A DNA stretch of 37,104 nt from a virus. The translations under genes were made by a program, and so were the position numbers. This document shows positions 8,101 to 17,538 of this stretch, piece by piece; position 1 is the first letter of the stretch; each line of letters begins with the position of its first letter. Below the pieces are notes generated by a model. That model was given only the letters and a program-made list of their open reading frames with translations. It was not told the DNA's origin and made no database searches. The stretch lies in IMG/VR virus record IMGVR_UViG_3300005289_000070, positions 1-37,104 of that record, one strand, 5' to 3'.

Positions 8101-11100
8101 CTGAGTTTGAGAAAGAACCTGCAGCGCCACATTTAATCAATCTGATATAGGTTTCAAATTTACCAGTGCCTTCAGCACTACCTACAAATCGTTCTATAGC
8201 GCCTGTACCCATTGAGTTGCCAGCGATTACTAACTTATATCCAATAGGTAATTTGATTAAATACTTAATAATAAATACAGCATTTGCACGACCATACACG
8301 AGTTGAAAGAAACCACCCCATGTTGGATTTGCAGCTCCAATGGTTTTGATTTCCAGCTCATGTGTTGAGGTAGTCGGGTTATCAGAACTTTTAGCTATAC
8401 GTGTAACAGTAACATTCCCATTGGCAGCATTGTTATATACACCTACTCCATTATTACCCTTCTTAAAGTTCACATCTCCTTGCAATAACTTTCCATTAGT
8501 AATCATCATTGCCAGCATTGTTGTGTTTTCTAATGCCGAGCCAAGATTGTTAGTACTTGTTTGTAACTGCGAAATTTCAGTATTTTTAAGAGTTGCAAGA
8601 TCTTGTGAGGTTTGGTCAGCTGTAGCTTTTGTTGTTTTTACAACTGTAGATAATCCACCTGGTACAGCAGCATCATATTGGTTTATCTGTTGAACAATGA
8701 CACCCTTGTTAGCATCTGCTTTGATAAAGGTATCTTCTACAAACTGAGCATTTTGCTTAAGAGAAGATCTAAAACCACCTTTAAAATTTGGTGCAGAATT
8801 ACCCCGGCTGACAAACATATTTGTTATCGTAAAAGTTCCCCCTGACGGCGCATTATCAAAGCGCAACCCTAATGGAATTGCTTCAAATGCTGTTGCTTTT
8901 ACATCAGATGGGAAAATACCAGTCAATTCTATTTCACCGCTTGCAGCTACTGTAAACGTTGGCAATCCAATGCTGTAAGTTGCGCCATGAAATTGAATAC
9001 TACAAGTTGCGCCAACTAATCCAGCAGCAGCTGTATATTTGATACGAGCAACAATTGGATCACCTTTATCGATAGGAATTTCTTTATGTTTATATTGAAG
9101 TTCCCAAACGGCAACTGTTCTGTTTGTTCCTGTTGAGATACTTAAATTTTTCGTATCGTCACCAAGTAAAATCCAGTTTTCTTCTGAATACCTTAAAATA
9201 TCTAGTTGTGCTTTAAAGACCTTAATTTCTTCTGCAAATACTTCTTTCGCATCAGAACGAGTAATCTTTTCTTGAAGAATTTGAGCGTGGTTTTCTAAGA
9301 CTTTTTGTAGGTTACCACTGTTGTTTGCCAAACCAATCGGAATACCACTAACGACCTGCACGCCAAGCATGATTTGTTTGGCTCCATTCGGGCCCGTATC
9401 TGGTGTTGAATGTAATTCGATACCTCGACCTGACCCAATTCCTTTTTGACCCACCAGAATGTAAGCATCACGGCCAGTGATTTGATCAATTGTAAATGGA
9501 TTTGCACCTAGTGAAATTAATGCATTTTTTACGGTAGCAATATTTACTCCGATACTGTCGTAGTTTGTGACAATAACAAAGGTATCATTTGGAATTGCTG
9601 CGATAGCATTACTCATCGCCGTAGCATTTGCGATAGCTGCATATGTATCGTATCGAGTGGAAGTAGCTATTGACCCGTCTGCAGCAAGAACATGAACTGA
9701 AAAACCACGAGCTGAAGCAACAGATTTAATTTCACCTTTTAGGTTTTTGATACCTGTGAAAAATCCATTCCAACCACATGAATAAACACGATAGTTAAAA
9801 ACCTGTCCTAAATCTTGGTTTAATTGCTTATAACCTGATTCTAGATTTGTGATTGATTGTGTGGTGTTTTGCTGGTTATCACTGATGGTAGAGTTAATTT
9901 CTTGAAACTTGCCATCAGCAGATAATTTATTATTATCCACCGCAGATTTTAAAGTTACATAATTCTCTGAAATGGATGCAATTTGTTCACCATTCTTTTT
10001 AACATCTGCCTTGGTACCTTCAATTGCAGTCGCGTTAGCCTCTAACCCTTTTTCAAGTTCACGAGGATTTTTTCTAAAACCAGTTGCTAGCTCACCTTTT
10101 TCAATTTGAACTTCACGAATTAAAAAATCAGGTGCAAATCCAATTTGAGCATACAGAATCACATTAATATATTGTAAATCAACAAGATTAGTGTCAAATG
10201 TATAAGTACATAATACTTCTTTATCTGTCGAAATATTATTCCATGTCGTGCCAATTTGGTTGTTGCTACCTGCAGCATCACGTCGATGAATGATTAAGAA
10301 AATTTGAGTTTGTGCAGCCGTTAATGATTTAGCTTTGAACGACAACGTATACTTCTGATTCGTTTCTAAACCTTCAGCTAAAGTAATAGTCTCAATAAAG
10401 CCCTTGAAATTAGTAGTCGTATTGGTTGATTTAAAATGCCCCCAAGTAATCCCATTTGAATCCTTATAAGCTTCAAATAAGCTACCTGCTACTACTGCAT
10501 TTTGACGCCAATTTGATATTTCAAGTGGCTTAGAGAAATCACCATTTTTAATAATATTATCGCCACCACTAGTTGAAATAGCAGCTTTTATGATTTTACT
10601 TTCCTCTGCAATAGCTTGATTAGTCTCTGTTTTTGTATAACGTGTGCTATCTAGAGTCGCTGAACTATTGGTCCATAAGTCACCAAACTTTTGTCGGAAT
10701 TTGGCTTCAAGAGACTCAGTAGCGGCTGAAATTGCTTTCGTAGTATCTGACTTACTCGAATAATCAATAAGAATAGATGATTTAACGATAGTGCTATCAA
10801 TATCAGATTCATTCAAAACTGGTGAAACTTTATAGCCTTGAACTTCCCACCAACCACTTGTACCAGTATGGCCCAACGCAATACCAAAGCGTAGTTGCTG
10901 AATAGTAGTGTTAGAAGTAAAGTTCGCAACAGTTGAAACGAAATACCAATTTCCATCTTTAACTGGTAATTGAGCAGCTGGAATACTTACGGCACTATAT
11001 CGAGCAATTGTCCATAAACCGTCAGAATAACCATACATAACAGGAATGCTTAACGAACCGTTTGAGTCAGAAGAACAACGAACCCAGAAGCTAATACGGT

Positions 11101-14100
11101 AAGCTCGATCATTAGGGACTGCACTTAAGCTGTAGTTAAAGCAGTTTACAGGAACAGTTGTATCCTTTCTGAAAACTGTATTTGAAATTTTGCCTGTTGT
11201 GGTCGTTTTGAAGTACTGCTTCATGTCATAGCTATAATGGCTAATCCACTTATCAGGGTTCGCTAAGTTGTAATCAGGAATTAACGAATCACTATCATTT
11301 TCAGCTTTAATTGATTCATTCAACTTTGTAAGAGATGTATTAAATGCCTTAGTTTGTGAGGCAGTAACTTCATCTAATTTTGCATTTGTAGCGTAGTTAT
11401 TTAGAGCTTGAGCAGTGTTAAAGATATTCTTCTCTACATCTGTCATACCAACTTCAAGCTTAGATGTGCGCTGTGCTAATGCATCCCTTTCAGTAACATA
11501 TGTTTGCTTAAACTCAGTGAGATTAGCAGATACTTGATCAAAAGCTGCATTAAAGTCATATGGACTCGCAATCCAGCTGTCAGTAGTTATAAATTCCCCT
11601 TTAACCAAAACGGCCCAGTAAACAGTACCCACACTTTGCTTGTCTGCAGTAGGCTTGTTTAACATATAGAAATTGATGTACTTACCTAAGCCACTATTAC
11701 TTTTGGTAAATGTAATTTTACTAATTACTTTACCTGCTGTGCTTATTACTTGTTGTAAGAATTGGGTGCCCCCACCAGCATAAACTGCTAAATTTGAATT
11801 CGTATCGCCAGTACCCCTTACATGTTCAGCACACCATAATAATGTGTATTTGGCTCCTACCTCCCAATCTTCCCCCATTTTATAAAGTACATGAGGATAG
11901 GAAACGCCATTGTATGTTCCTACCAAATTAGAGTTAATCAATAGATTCGTACCAGCTGGGGCAGATTTGCTAAGATTAGCTGATAAGGTATTTGACTGTT
12001 CAGTAACTGCTTTAATTTGTCCAGCTTGTTCTATAACTTTTGAATCTGTTGTTTGAAGGGCTTCACTTGAGGCTTTTTTGCCAACTTCAGCATTAGTCAA
12101 AATTAAATCATTTCTTAGCTTTGAGATGTCTATACTTTGAGAAGACAAGGAATCACCTTGCTTCTTAACATCTGCTTGAGTAATTTTAATTGCCTCAGCA
12201 TTTGCGCTTAATGAGCTTTGAACATCACGTGGGCTAGGGCTCCATGCTGTAGCCTTATTTCCGGCTTCAATCTGTAGTCTTCGAATTGTAGGGATTCGTC
12301 CAGTTGTATAAGTTCCATAGAATTCAATTGTGGACTCTGTTGTACTGCCAGTATGTATTTTCGGAAAAACAGTTACTTCATACTTTTGAAATTCATTTGC
12401 CTTTGTTACAGAAACTGATGAAGAGAAGATATGTGCAGATCCATTAGATGAGTAAACCTGTACTGAACCAGCTACGGGTACACTTATTTCAAAAGAAATG
12501 GTAACCGGCTTATCTAGATTTTCATCATAAAAAGCTTTGAGCTCTTTACTTCGTTCATACATTAAGTATTCACGACTCGTTGCAGCTGTTGAGGTTCTTG
12601 GAGCTTCAGAATTGGCAACGACATTGACACCACCAACCTTAATATTTTGAACGGCTGCTGTTATGTCCGTTGAAACACGGCTCATTGCACTATCAAGATC
12701 ACTCTTAGTTACTGTTTTCAATAACGCTTCGGCGTTATTTTTAACACCAGTTTCTGTATTCTCTACCCTAGCTTCTAGTTTACTAGTCCGTTCTGCTTCA
12801 GCATCTGTGCGATTAGTTGCGGTCTTGAACAAATCATTAGCAGTTGCAGTTGAATCATTTGCAGAGGCTAAAGAATTGTTATCTTCAATGATAATGAAGT
12901 TAAGCTGACTAATACCTGGTTGAGCTGAATAGTTACCAATAAACATTGGCGCATAAAATTCGGCTTGAGCGGGAAATGTACGAGGATTATCTATTGTTCC
13001 AAGCCCCGTAGCAGCACCTGTAGACTTTCCTTTCAGATAAAGTACAACTTCTTGCCACTCACCTAAAATAGGCTTAACTGCGGACAACAAGTAGTTTGAT
13101 GACCCCATGTCTGCAGCTAGATTATTTGTAGTTGTCACATACTTTGTTTGATCTGCGGTTTTACATGCAACACCTAGATAAATACTTCCTGTTTCGCCAG
13201 AAACACGGCGGAATCGTGCGCGAACTCTATAAAGAGTATCTGGATTAATTTTTACGAATTCTTTCCAATGAACCCAAGCTTCATCATTGCCGGCATTATT
13301 CCCAAGCTCAAGAATATAACCACCCAATGCATTTGCATCTTGAATTACTTTAGCTTCACCAGTCGCACGCCAAGTAGTCCAATCTTCAATTCCTTTTGAA
13401 GTTACGACAGCACGAACACCAGAAGTCACTTGAGTTTGAGACTTTAAACTTAATAAATTTTGAGCCAGTGCTTCAGTAGCTTTTACCGCTGTTGTTCCAG
13501 TTTGCTGAGCTTCTGCTGCATTATTAAAAGCTAGCTTTGCCACATCATCAGTGGACTTAATTGAAGACGTAAGGCCAGATATTTTAGTATTTGTATTATC
13601 TTCTAATGTAGATACGCTCTTTTCTACATCGATGATTTGACCTTGAACTTTTAGATTTTCTTTAGAGATACTAGTATCTAAACTAGAAAATTTTGTAGTT
13701 GTTGCCTCTTCAAATTCTGCTAAAGATTCAGTTACTTCTTGAATATTTGCATTTGATTGTCTGTCAGCTTCTTCTAAATCTGCTTTTGTTTGATCAATAC
13801 GTAAAGATAAAGCCTTATCACCGTCAGATACGGATTTTGTGATTGTTACAAAACTTGATTCTGTTTTTGTCTTATTTGAATTGTAGTCAGTCTTAAGTTC
13901 TTCAAGCTTTTGAGCTTCAGAAACCACTTTATCATCGACAAGTTTTACCGAAGCTTCTACTTTTTCAATATATGAAGCATTACCTGTTACCTGATCACGC
14001 CAAGTTTTCGGAATAGTGTCATTTACAGCGGTAACATCCCAAACCTCATAAGAAGCAACAATTACATCAACTGGTTTTTCAACAGAAGCGACTGGCGGAT

Positions 14101-16192
14101 TAATACTATTAATCGGTCTGAAATGACCTTGAATTGTCGAACCAATATCCGGCCCACATTTGATTACAGAATAGTAAATTTCAAATTTTCCTGTTCCTTC
14201 TGCACTCCCCAAAACTTTAAGCAATCCACCAGTTCCCAAAGCATTGCCATAGGGTTGAAGTTTTAACCCTACTGGTATTTTAAGGATTTGCTTTACTAAA
14301 AAAACTTTATTGGCAGCAGCAGATAGCAAAGGCGTATTCGGGAACCAGCCCGAACCTAATAAACCTGTAGATCGAATTAGGATTTCATGTGTAGAGGTAG
14401 TTGGATTGTCAGCCGACTTCGCTTGGCGTGTATATGTAGAACCAGTTTGATTAACATATGCAGTTAAATTATTGGTATCTTTGAATGTAGGGTCATCACG
14501 GAGAGGTTTACCAAGTGACTGCATTCGAGCTAAATCATTAGCATTTAAAATATTTGAATTTGCTGTATCAAGACTTGCTTGCAATTGACCTGTTTTTTCA
14601 ACTACAGATTTATTTAGATCAACAACAGTTCGTTCAACACTATCAATAGCAGCTTTGTTATCCCCAATTTTGGATTGAGCTGCACTAATTTGTTCAGTTA
14701 TAGCTTTATCTTGAGCTGCAAGAGTTTTAATCTCATCTGTAATTAGGGCGCTTGATTTACCCAATTCATTTTGCATTTCAGCAAACTTAAGCTCAAAACT
14801 TTGAGTTAAAGCCTCTTTATCATTAGCACGTGCTTCAGCTTCGGCTAGAAAACCAGAATCGACTTTCTTATCAAGCTCAACATACTGGGCTGCAAATTCA
14901 TCTACTTTTTTAACTGCAGCTTCAGTTTGGTTTACAATTGGTTCAATCTTTTGATTAATGAGTGTATTAGTTTCCTCTCCCAAAGCTACTTTAGCTTCAT
15001 CAATCATTTGACCAGCTTTAACTAAGTTTTGATCAATATCTTGTTTTAGTGCAGCCTTTGCTTGATCTACTACAACTAGTGCTTCACCAACCTGTTTTTT
15101 ACGATCAATAATTTCTTGATCTGCAACCTTTTTCGCATTCTCTGCGACTAAACGAATTTCATCGGAATCACTACGAACATCAGCAATAATAGAATCTGTT
15201 TCTCTCTTGATTAATCCAATTTTGTCATCAAGATCTTTCTCAGCACGTATAGCTCGTTGTTGAGCATCTGCCACCAACTCCTCATTTATCTGAATTGATT
15301 GATCAATACGTTGATTTGCTTCGTCTAAACGTATATTTGCATCATTTGCATGTTGTTCAACAATCAGTTTGGTATCAATAATTTCTTGTTCAATATAAGC
15401 CCGAACTTCATCTACTTTATTTTGTGCAATCTGACCGACTTCTTTTACTTGGTCATGGATTTTTTGAACTTCTTCATCGATGTAATTGATACCTTCTTCA
15501 AGCAATTTAAAAGCTTCAGAGTCTTTGATATTTTCAATTAACTCTTCTACTTCTTTTATTTTTTCATCAATTTCTTGGCTTACTTGATCTTTATTTTCAT
15601 CAATTTTTTCACCTTGCTCTTTTAATTCTTCTTTTAGTTCCTCCAATTTATCAATTGCATCTTGAAGCGCACCTTGAAATGCTTTGGGATCAATAGGAAT
15701 TCCAGCAACCGTAAGTGTTGTACCAACAGCCATACTACCCGCTACAGCACTATTTCCAGCTACTGAAGTATCCCCTACAACAGTACTATTGCCTGTTAAT
15801 GTACTATTACCAGTTTGTTCAGTATTGGCTTGTACATTCATCAATGGCGTTTTGATCGATACGGTTGTGCCAGAATCTACTTTTAAATTTTCTTTAGAGA
15901 TAAACTCAATATTATCTTGTCGAATACGGCGCACCCCAACAATCGCGCCGTCACCGTGACTAACATAGCTATGAATAACTGGTCGCTCTTCATTGCCATT
16001 TTCAAAGAAGACATACACATCTTCTCCGTCAATAATTTGAATTTCTGTGTCTAAGTCACTATCACCTACCGGATAAGCGAAAGTTGCAGTAATACCTTCG
16101 CTTGCTCCATCAGTTAAACCATGAATGTGTACTTGTGCAGTACGACCTTTTGCGTTGTAACTTAAAATCTTTGCACGTGTGAAACCATTCAT
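5105..16192 (-). CDS. Giant central spike-fibre fusion protein (3695 aa)
   Basis: An uninterrupted 11-kb frame with TAGGTT before the ATG. Residues 1 to about 80 resemble the OB-fold of gpV/gp5-type baseplate spikes (ARAKILSYNAKG-like start, GEDVYVFFENGNEERPVI). Residues about 120-160 are a short-repeat beta helix (TGNSTLTGNSTVVG). A 400-residue coiled coil follows (about 165-560). Then come lectin-like beta modules separated by helices. Two modules are duplicated: type A at about 565-720 and 2565-2728 (shared DNPTTSTHE, GSAEGTGKFE), and type B at about 930-1104 and 3330-3510 (shared GNDEAW, FRRVSG, FIGNYS). An ILEI/PANDER-like domain lies at about 2135-2290. The last 150 residues match the end of lambda J-like fibres (DUF1983 type). 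It follows the hub gene directly. A receptor-binding axial fibre anchored by its own spike is inferred. Confidence 0.8.
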   Translation of the reverse strand: MNGFTRAKILSYNAKGRTAQVHIHGLTDGASEGITATFAYPVGDSDLDTEIQIIDGEDVYVFFENGNEERPVIHSYVSHGDGAIVGVRRIRQDNIEFISKENLKVDSGTTVSIKTPLMNVQANTEQTGNSTLTGNSTVVGDTSVAGNSAVAGSMAVGTTLTVAGIPIDPKAFQGALQDAIDKLEELKEELKEQGEKIDENKDQVSQEIDEKIKEVEELIENIKDSEAFKLLEEGINYIDEEVQKIHDQVKEVGQIAQNKVDEVRAYIEQEIIDTKLIVEQHANDANIRLDEANQRIDQSIQINEELVADAQQRAIRAEKDLDDKIGLIKRETDSIIADVRSDSDEIRLVAENAKKVADQEIIDRKKQVGEALVVVDQAKAALKQDIDQNLVKAGQMIDEAKVALGEETNTLINQKIEPIVNQTEAAVKKVDEFAAQYVELDKKVDSGFLAEAEARANDKEALTQSFELKFAEMQNELGKSSALITDEIKTLAAQDKAITEQISAAQSKIGDNKAAIDSVERTVVDLNKSVVEKTGQLQASLDTANSNILNANDLARMQSLGKPLRDDPTFKDTNNLTAYVNQTGSTYTRQAKSADNPTTSTHEILIRSTGLLGSGWFPNTPLLSAAANKVFLVKQILKIPVGLKLQPYGNALGTGGLLKVLGSAEGTGKFEIYYSVIKCGPDIGSTIQGHFRPINSINPPVASVEKPVDVIVASYEVWDVTAVNDTIPKTWRDQVTGNASYIEKVEASVKLVDDKVVSEAQKLEELKTDYNSNKTKTESSFVTITKSVSDGDKALSLRIDQTKADLEEADRQSNANIQEVTESLAEFEEATTTKFSSLDTSISKENLKVQGQIIDVEKSVSTLEDNTNTKISGLTSSIKSTDDVAKLAFNNAAEAQQTGTTAVKATEALAQNLLSLKSQTQVTSGVRAVVTSKGIEDWTTWRATGEAKVIQDANALGGYILELGNNAGNDEAWVHWKEFVKINPDTLYRVRARFRRVSGETGSIYLGVACKTADQTKYVTTTNNLAADMGSSNYLLSAVKPILGEWQEVVLYLKGKSTGAATGLGTIDNPRTFPAQAEFYAPMFIGNYSAQPGISQLNFIIIEDNNSLASANDSTATANDLFKTATNRTDAEAERTSKLEARVENTETGVKNNAEALLKTVTKSDLDSAMSRVSTDITAAVQNIKVGGVNVVANSEAPRTSTAATSREYLMYERSKELKAFYDENLDKPVTISFEISVPVAGSVQVYSSNGSAHIFSSSVSVTKANEFQKYEVTVFPKIHTGSTTESTIEFYGTYTTGRIPTIRRLQIEAGNKATAWSPSPRDVQSSLSANAEAIKITQADVKKQGDSLSSQSIDISKLRNDLILTNAEVGKKASSEALQTTDSKVIEQAGQIKAVTEQSNTLSANLSKSAPAGTNLLINSNLVGTYNGVSYPHVLYKMGEDWEVGAKYTLLWCAEHVRGTGDTNSNLAVYAGGGTQFLQQVISTAGKVISKITFTKSNSGLGKYINFYMLNKPTADKQSVGTVYWAVLVKGEFITTDSWIASPYDFNAAFDQVSANLTEFKQTYVTERDALAQRTSKLEVGMTDVEKNIFNTAQALNNYATNAKLDEVTASQTKAFNTSLTKLNESIKAENDSDSLIPDYNLANPDKWISHYSYDMKQYFKTTTTGKISNTVFRKDTTVPVNCFNYSLSAVPNDRAYRISFWVRCSSDSNGSLSIPVMYGYSDGLWTIARYSAVSIPAAQLPVKDGNWYFVSTVANFTSNTTIQQLRFGIALGHTGTSGWWEVQGYKVSPVLNESDIDSTIVKSSILIDYSSKSDTTKAISAATESLEAKFRQKFGDLWTNSSATLDSTRYTKTETNQAIAEESKIIKAAISTSGGDNIIKNGDFSKPLEISNWRQNAVVAGSLFEAYKDSNGITWGHFKSTNTTTNFKGFIETITLAEGLETNQKYTLSFKAKSLTAAQTQIFLIIHRRDAAGSNNQIGTTWNNISTDKEVLCTYTFDTNLVDLQYINVILYAQIGFAPDFLIREVQIEKGELATGFRKNPRELEKGLEANATAIEGTKADVKKNGEQIASISENYVTLKSAVDNNKLSADGKFQEINSTISDNQQNTTQSITNLESGYKQLNQDLGQVFNYRVYSCGWNGFFTGIKNLKGEIKSVASARGFSVHVLAADGSIATSTRYDTYAAIANATAMSNAIAAIPNDTFVIVTNYDSIGVNIATVKNALISLGANPFTIDQITGRDAYILVGQKGIGSGRGIELHSTPDTGPNGAKQIMLGVQVVSGIPIGLANNSGNLQKVLENHAQILQEKITRSDAKEVFAEEIKVFKAQLDILRYSEENWILLGDDTKNLSISTGTNRTVAVWELQYKHKEIPIDKGDPIVARIKYTAAAGLVGATCSIQFHGATYSIGLPTFTVAASGEIELTGIFPSDVKATAFEAIPLGLRFDNAPSGGTFTITNMFVSRGNSAPNFKGGFRSSLKQNAQFVEDTFIKADANKGVIVQQINQYDAAVPGGLSTVVKTTKATADQTSQDLATLKNTEISQLQTSTNNLGSALENTTMLAMMITNGKLLQGDVNFKKGNNGVGVYNNAANGNVTVTRIAKSSDNPTTSTHELEIKTIGAANPTWGGFFQLVYGRANAVFIIKYLIKLPIGYKLVIAGNSMGTGAIERFVGSAEGTGKFETYIRLIKCGAAGSFSNSGHVYVAGGATPTATTPLVWTLAQIEQYDVTDYASADPTLQDFVSTATDSISTLTNFKESWAAKLVEMSSKLDSKNSAYILNADITNTTIDRAIAASSQKLTSEYTTAMSVQPLSSGAGKIFDKPLTWRQPVTTSGTLVIKTPITINAYMTKIKISGYNYNNKEDNTFDMDLAFYAYTSTTPFYQNMTARSFGITMDETNAITKGLALALDSNNKVCILITKKDAWSYPAITVESATITHTNPPDYFKDGWSAAIETDLSVYKSVTPFTVTSAMETTAGSQAKVDIPMAQLSDIAADNKLTPVEKKQAKLVWDTLYQTDTSLRAEAVTYGISSTTYATAFSTLNTYLAALFANMNVTSTIDRNQFITNFANVHNARQELVRLISEKAKSLADSAQNSANSKSKTFTAQPTIPYAQGDIWKNGTTVSVATVGRTSGAFTASDWTKVGDITSENTSADTVKVNGVLSATVTANAAAGKQIADDVMSDLVITPTEKSALYNSYKDMESNFNRLQNLANPWGISVTAAQTAWDSLNNVSPKFFTDIISTTTTKTTLTSAQRDSLKGRINIFYTEVANLDKAVNEYLNKAAADAKDLAATTKATLERDYLTSSKTNEAIASSTERMTALYSANSQKIMASVLDTWFKDWLNKTPSGNKAEMTIVADATCRGGYALRIGNNSGNDEAWINWFASLPIDDNKYYRVKYRFRRVSGTGVVYVGASCQNATKTKYVAQDNTEINDVGSSHYLVAGTAPALGTWITGTAYFKGRSAGASAGAGTLLSPKTFANKAAFFTPVFIGNYSGKAGEVDLDFIDIEDADNIADFESFKTTYTTEVGSYAGALQTLVSVYGNNAVKLKSQADLIDGIKGKYVFGMDNNGVFSGMSMATEQTNGTVFSSIGFQADRIFFTTGSSSTKYMPFIIQDNQVIMNSDVFIKNLTAANFKVKSLTADLFNVDKLSAIAGELGTLTTYKDPAKPTGARMVLSGSLITVYDDNNVVRVKLGLW

Positions 16193-16201
16193 ATATTTAA
16201 C

Positions 16202-17095
16202 CTACAAATTTGCAATCCAGAACTTTGATGAAGTCCCCATTGATCCCCCGATTGCACCTGTATCTATATGATGAGCTGCTGTTAGAACGACATACTTTTT
16301 ACTATCAATTTCAAATATATCGCCTGCATTCCAGTTCAAATTTAAAGGTCTAATTACAGTCCCTCTCAATATCAAAACTTTTTCCAAGTTTTTGACTTGA
16401 CGGGCATCTAAACCTGCTCTTTGAGTAACAGTATGTCCAGGGGTTATTGAGTCATCACCAACAACCGTTGAACCATTATTTTCTACTGTCACGAATGATG
16501 ACTTTTGCATCAGTTCCAAAGGCTTACTGGAAATCCAAACAACACTACTTGGATCGAGCTTGGTGATAGCCTCCTGTTTGAATAAAGAATCAATTTTTTG
16601 TGCTGCTACCTTATTTTTATGAAAACAAATAACCGCAGCTTCTTGTTGCAGATAATGAGCCAAACGTTGGGTTGGCATTCTTCCTTTGAGACAAACAAAT
16701 TTTGGTAGTGGTAAATCACTGCCTAAACTTATGGTTGCACCACAAGCCCGTATTACAGAATTAAAAGACGTTTCATTACTGATAACAGCTTGCTTTGAAT
16801 ATTCGATTAGTCTTTTACAGCCAGCCAAAATACCAATACATGAGATGCCACCTGCACGGCGATCTTGTTTAATAGTTTGAGTTTTTAGGGGAGTAACTTT
16901 GATAAGTTCGAAAGGATGAGAAATATCATTTACAGTTAATTGCTCCCCTTCTTTCAAAAGGGAGTCTAATTCTGCTGTTGATTGGACTGTGAACTCTATT
17001 GATGCTGGTATAGGTACGAGATCTGTACGTAAAGTTGCACTGATAAGCTCAGATGCTGGAATTATCTTACCCGCAGATACAATGGTGATTTGCAT
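16202..17095 (-). CDS. Baseplate hub protein, gp27/gpD-like
   Basis: A 297-residue protein whose start overlaps the previous stop (TAATG) with GGGGAG upstream. The N-terminal half is beta-rich and typical of hub/late-control proteins (SATLRTDLVPIPASIEFTVQ). A later segment has WNAGDIFEIDSKKYVVLTAAHHID, a barrel strand and return. It lies directly before the spike-fibre gene (9-bp gap), the usual hub-then-spike order, in which the hub trimer holds the spike at the end of the tube. No lysozyme or peptidase motif is seen. Confidence rests on position and beta pattern rather than on a diagnostic motif. Confidence 0.6.
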   Translation of the reverse strand: MQITIVSAGKIIPASELISATLRTDLVPIPASIEFTVQSTAELDSLLKEGEQLTVNDISHPFELIKVTPLKTQTIKQDRRAGGISCIGILAGCKRLIEYSKQAVISNETSFNSVIRACGATISLGSDLPLPKFVCLKGRMPTQRLAHYLQQEAAVICFHKNKVAAQKIDSLFKQEAITKLDPSSVVWISSKPLELMQKSSFVTVENNGSTVVGDDSITPGHTVTQRAGLDARQVKNLEKVLILRGTVIRPLNLNWNAGDIFEIDSKKYVVLTAAHHIDTGAIGGSMGTSSKFWIANL

Positions 17096-17538
17096 TAGCG
17101 TCTCCCCATGTTAAAACTCATCGGGGCCATTAAAAAGGCAAGTTTTGGTAAAGCTTCTTTCTTCTCATTATAGATTTGCTGTGCTTCTGAGACAGAAAGT
17201 CCATAACTTTCGACTCCGAGCCCACGAGTTGCTTCAACCAAACGAGCTTGCAAAAGGTCACAGTGAGCTTTCACTAAGGGCAGAATAATTACATACTCAT
17301 CTCCGTTAAGCTCAATACTTTCGTCCAGTTCAATACTTGAAATTGCTTTAGTTTGACAATTTAATGTAGCCCATCCAGCATAAAACTTTGCTTCCTCTAA
17401 AAAAGCTTTAACGATATCCTCAAGCAAAATTGAATAGCCTGACAATTGATATTCTTTGTAGAGTTCTTCTGAAAGTTGCTGGATAGTCCCAGCAACTACA
17501 GCATACCCTTCTGATTCAGGTAATAACTTCATAGCCAT
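17095..17538 (-). CDS. Tail protein of unknown function (147 aa)
   Basis: Starts at an ATG overlapping the stop of the tube-like gene (GGGTAATG) and overlaps the hub gene by the same kind of junction, so it belongs to a tightly coupled tail operon. The N-terminal half is helical (YAVVAGTIQQLSEELYKEYQ, ILLEDIVKAFLEEAKFYAGW) and a central acidic strand pair (ELNGDEYVIILP) is followed by a long helix. No family is recognised. Position between tube and hub suggests a tail assembly chaperone or a tube-baseplate adaptor, a guess from gene order only. Confidence 0.6.
   Translation of the reverse strand: MAMKLLPESEGYAVVAGTIQQLSEELYKEYQLSGYSILLEDIVKAFLEEAKFYAGWATLNCQTKAISSIELDESIELNGDEYVIILPLVKAHCDLLQARLVEATRGLGVESYGLSVSEAQQIYNEKKEALPKLAFLMAPMSFNMGRR

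Noticed and set aside
12311-12326. GTTCCA copies within coding genes (also near 6836, 16512 and 34990)
   Set aside because: They are inside coding sequence without a nearby start at 61-74 nt. Their number is what chance would give.
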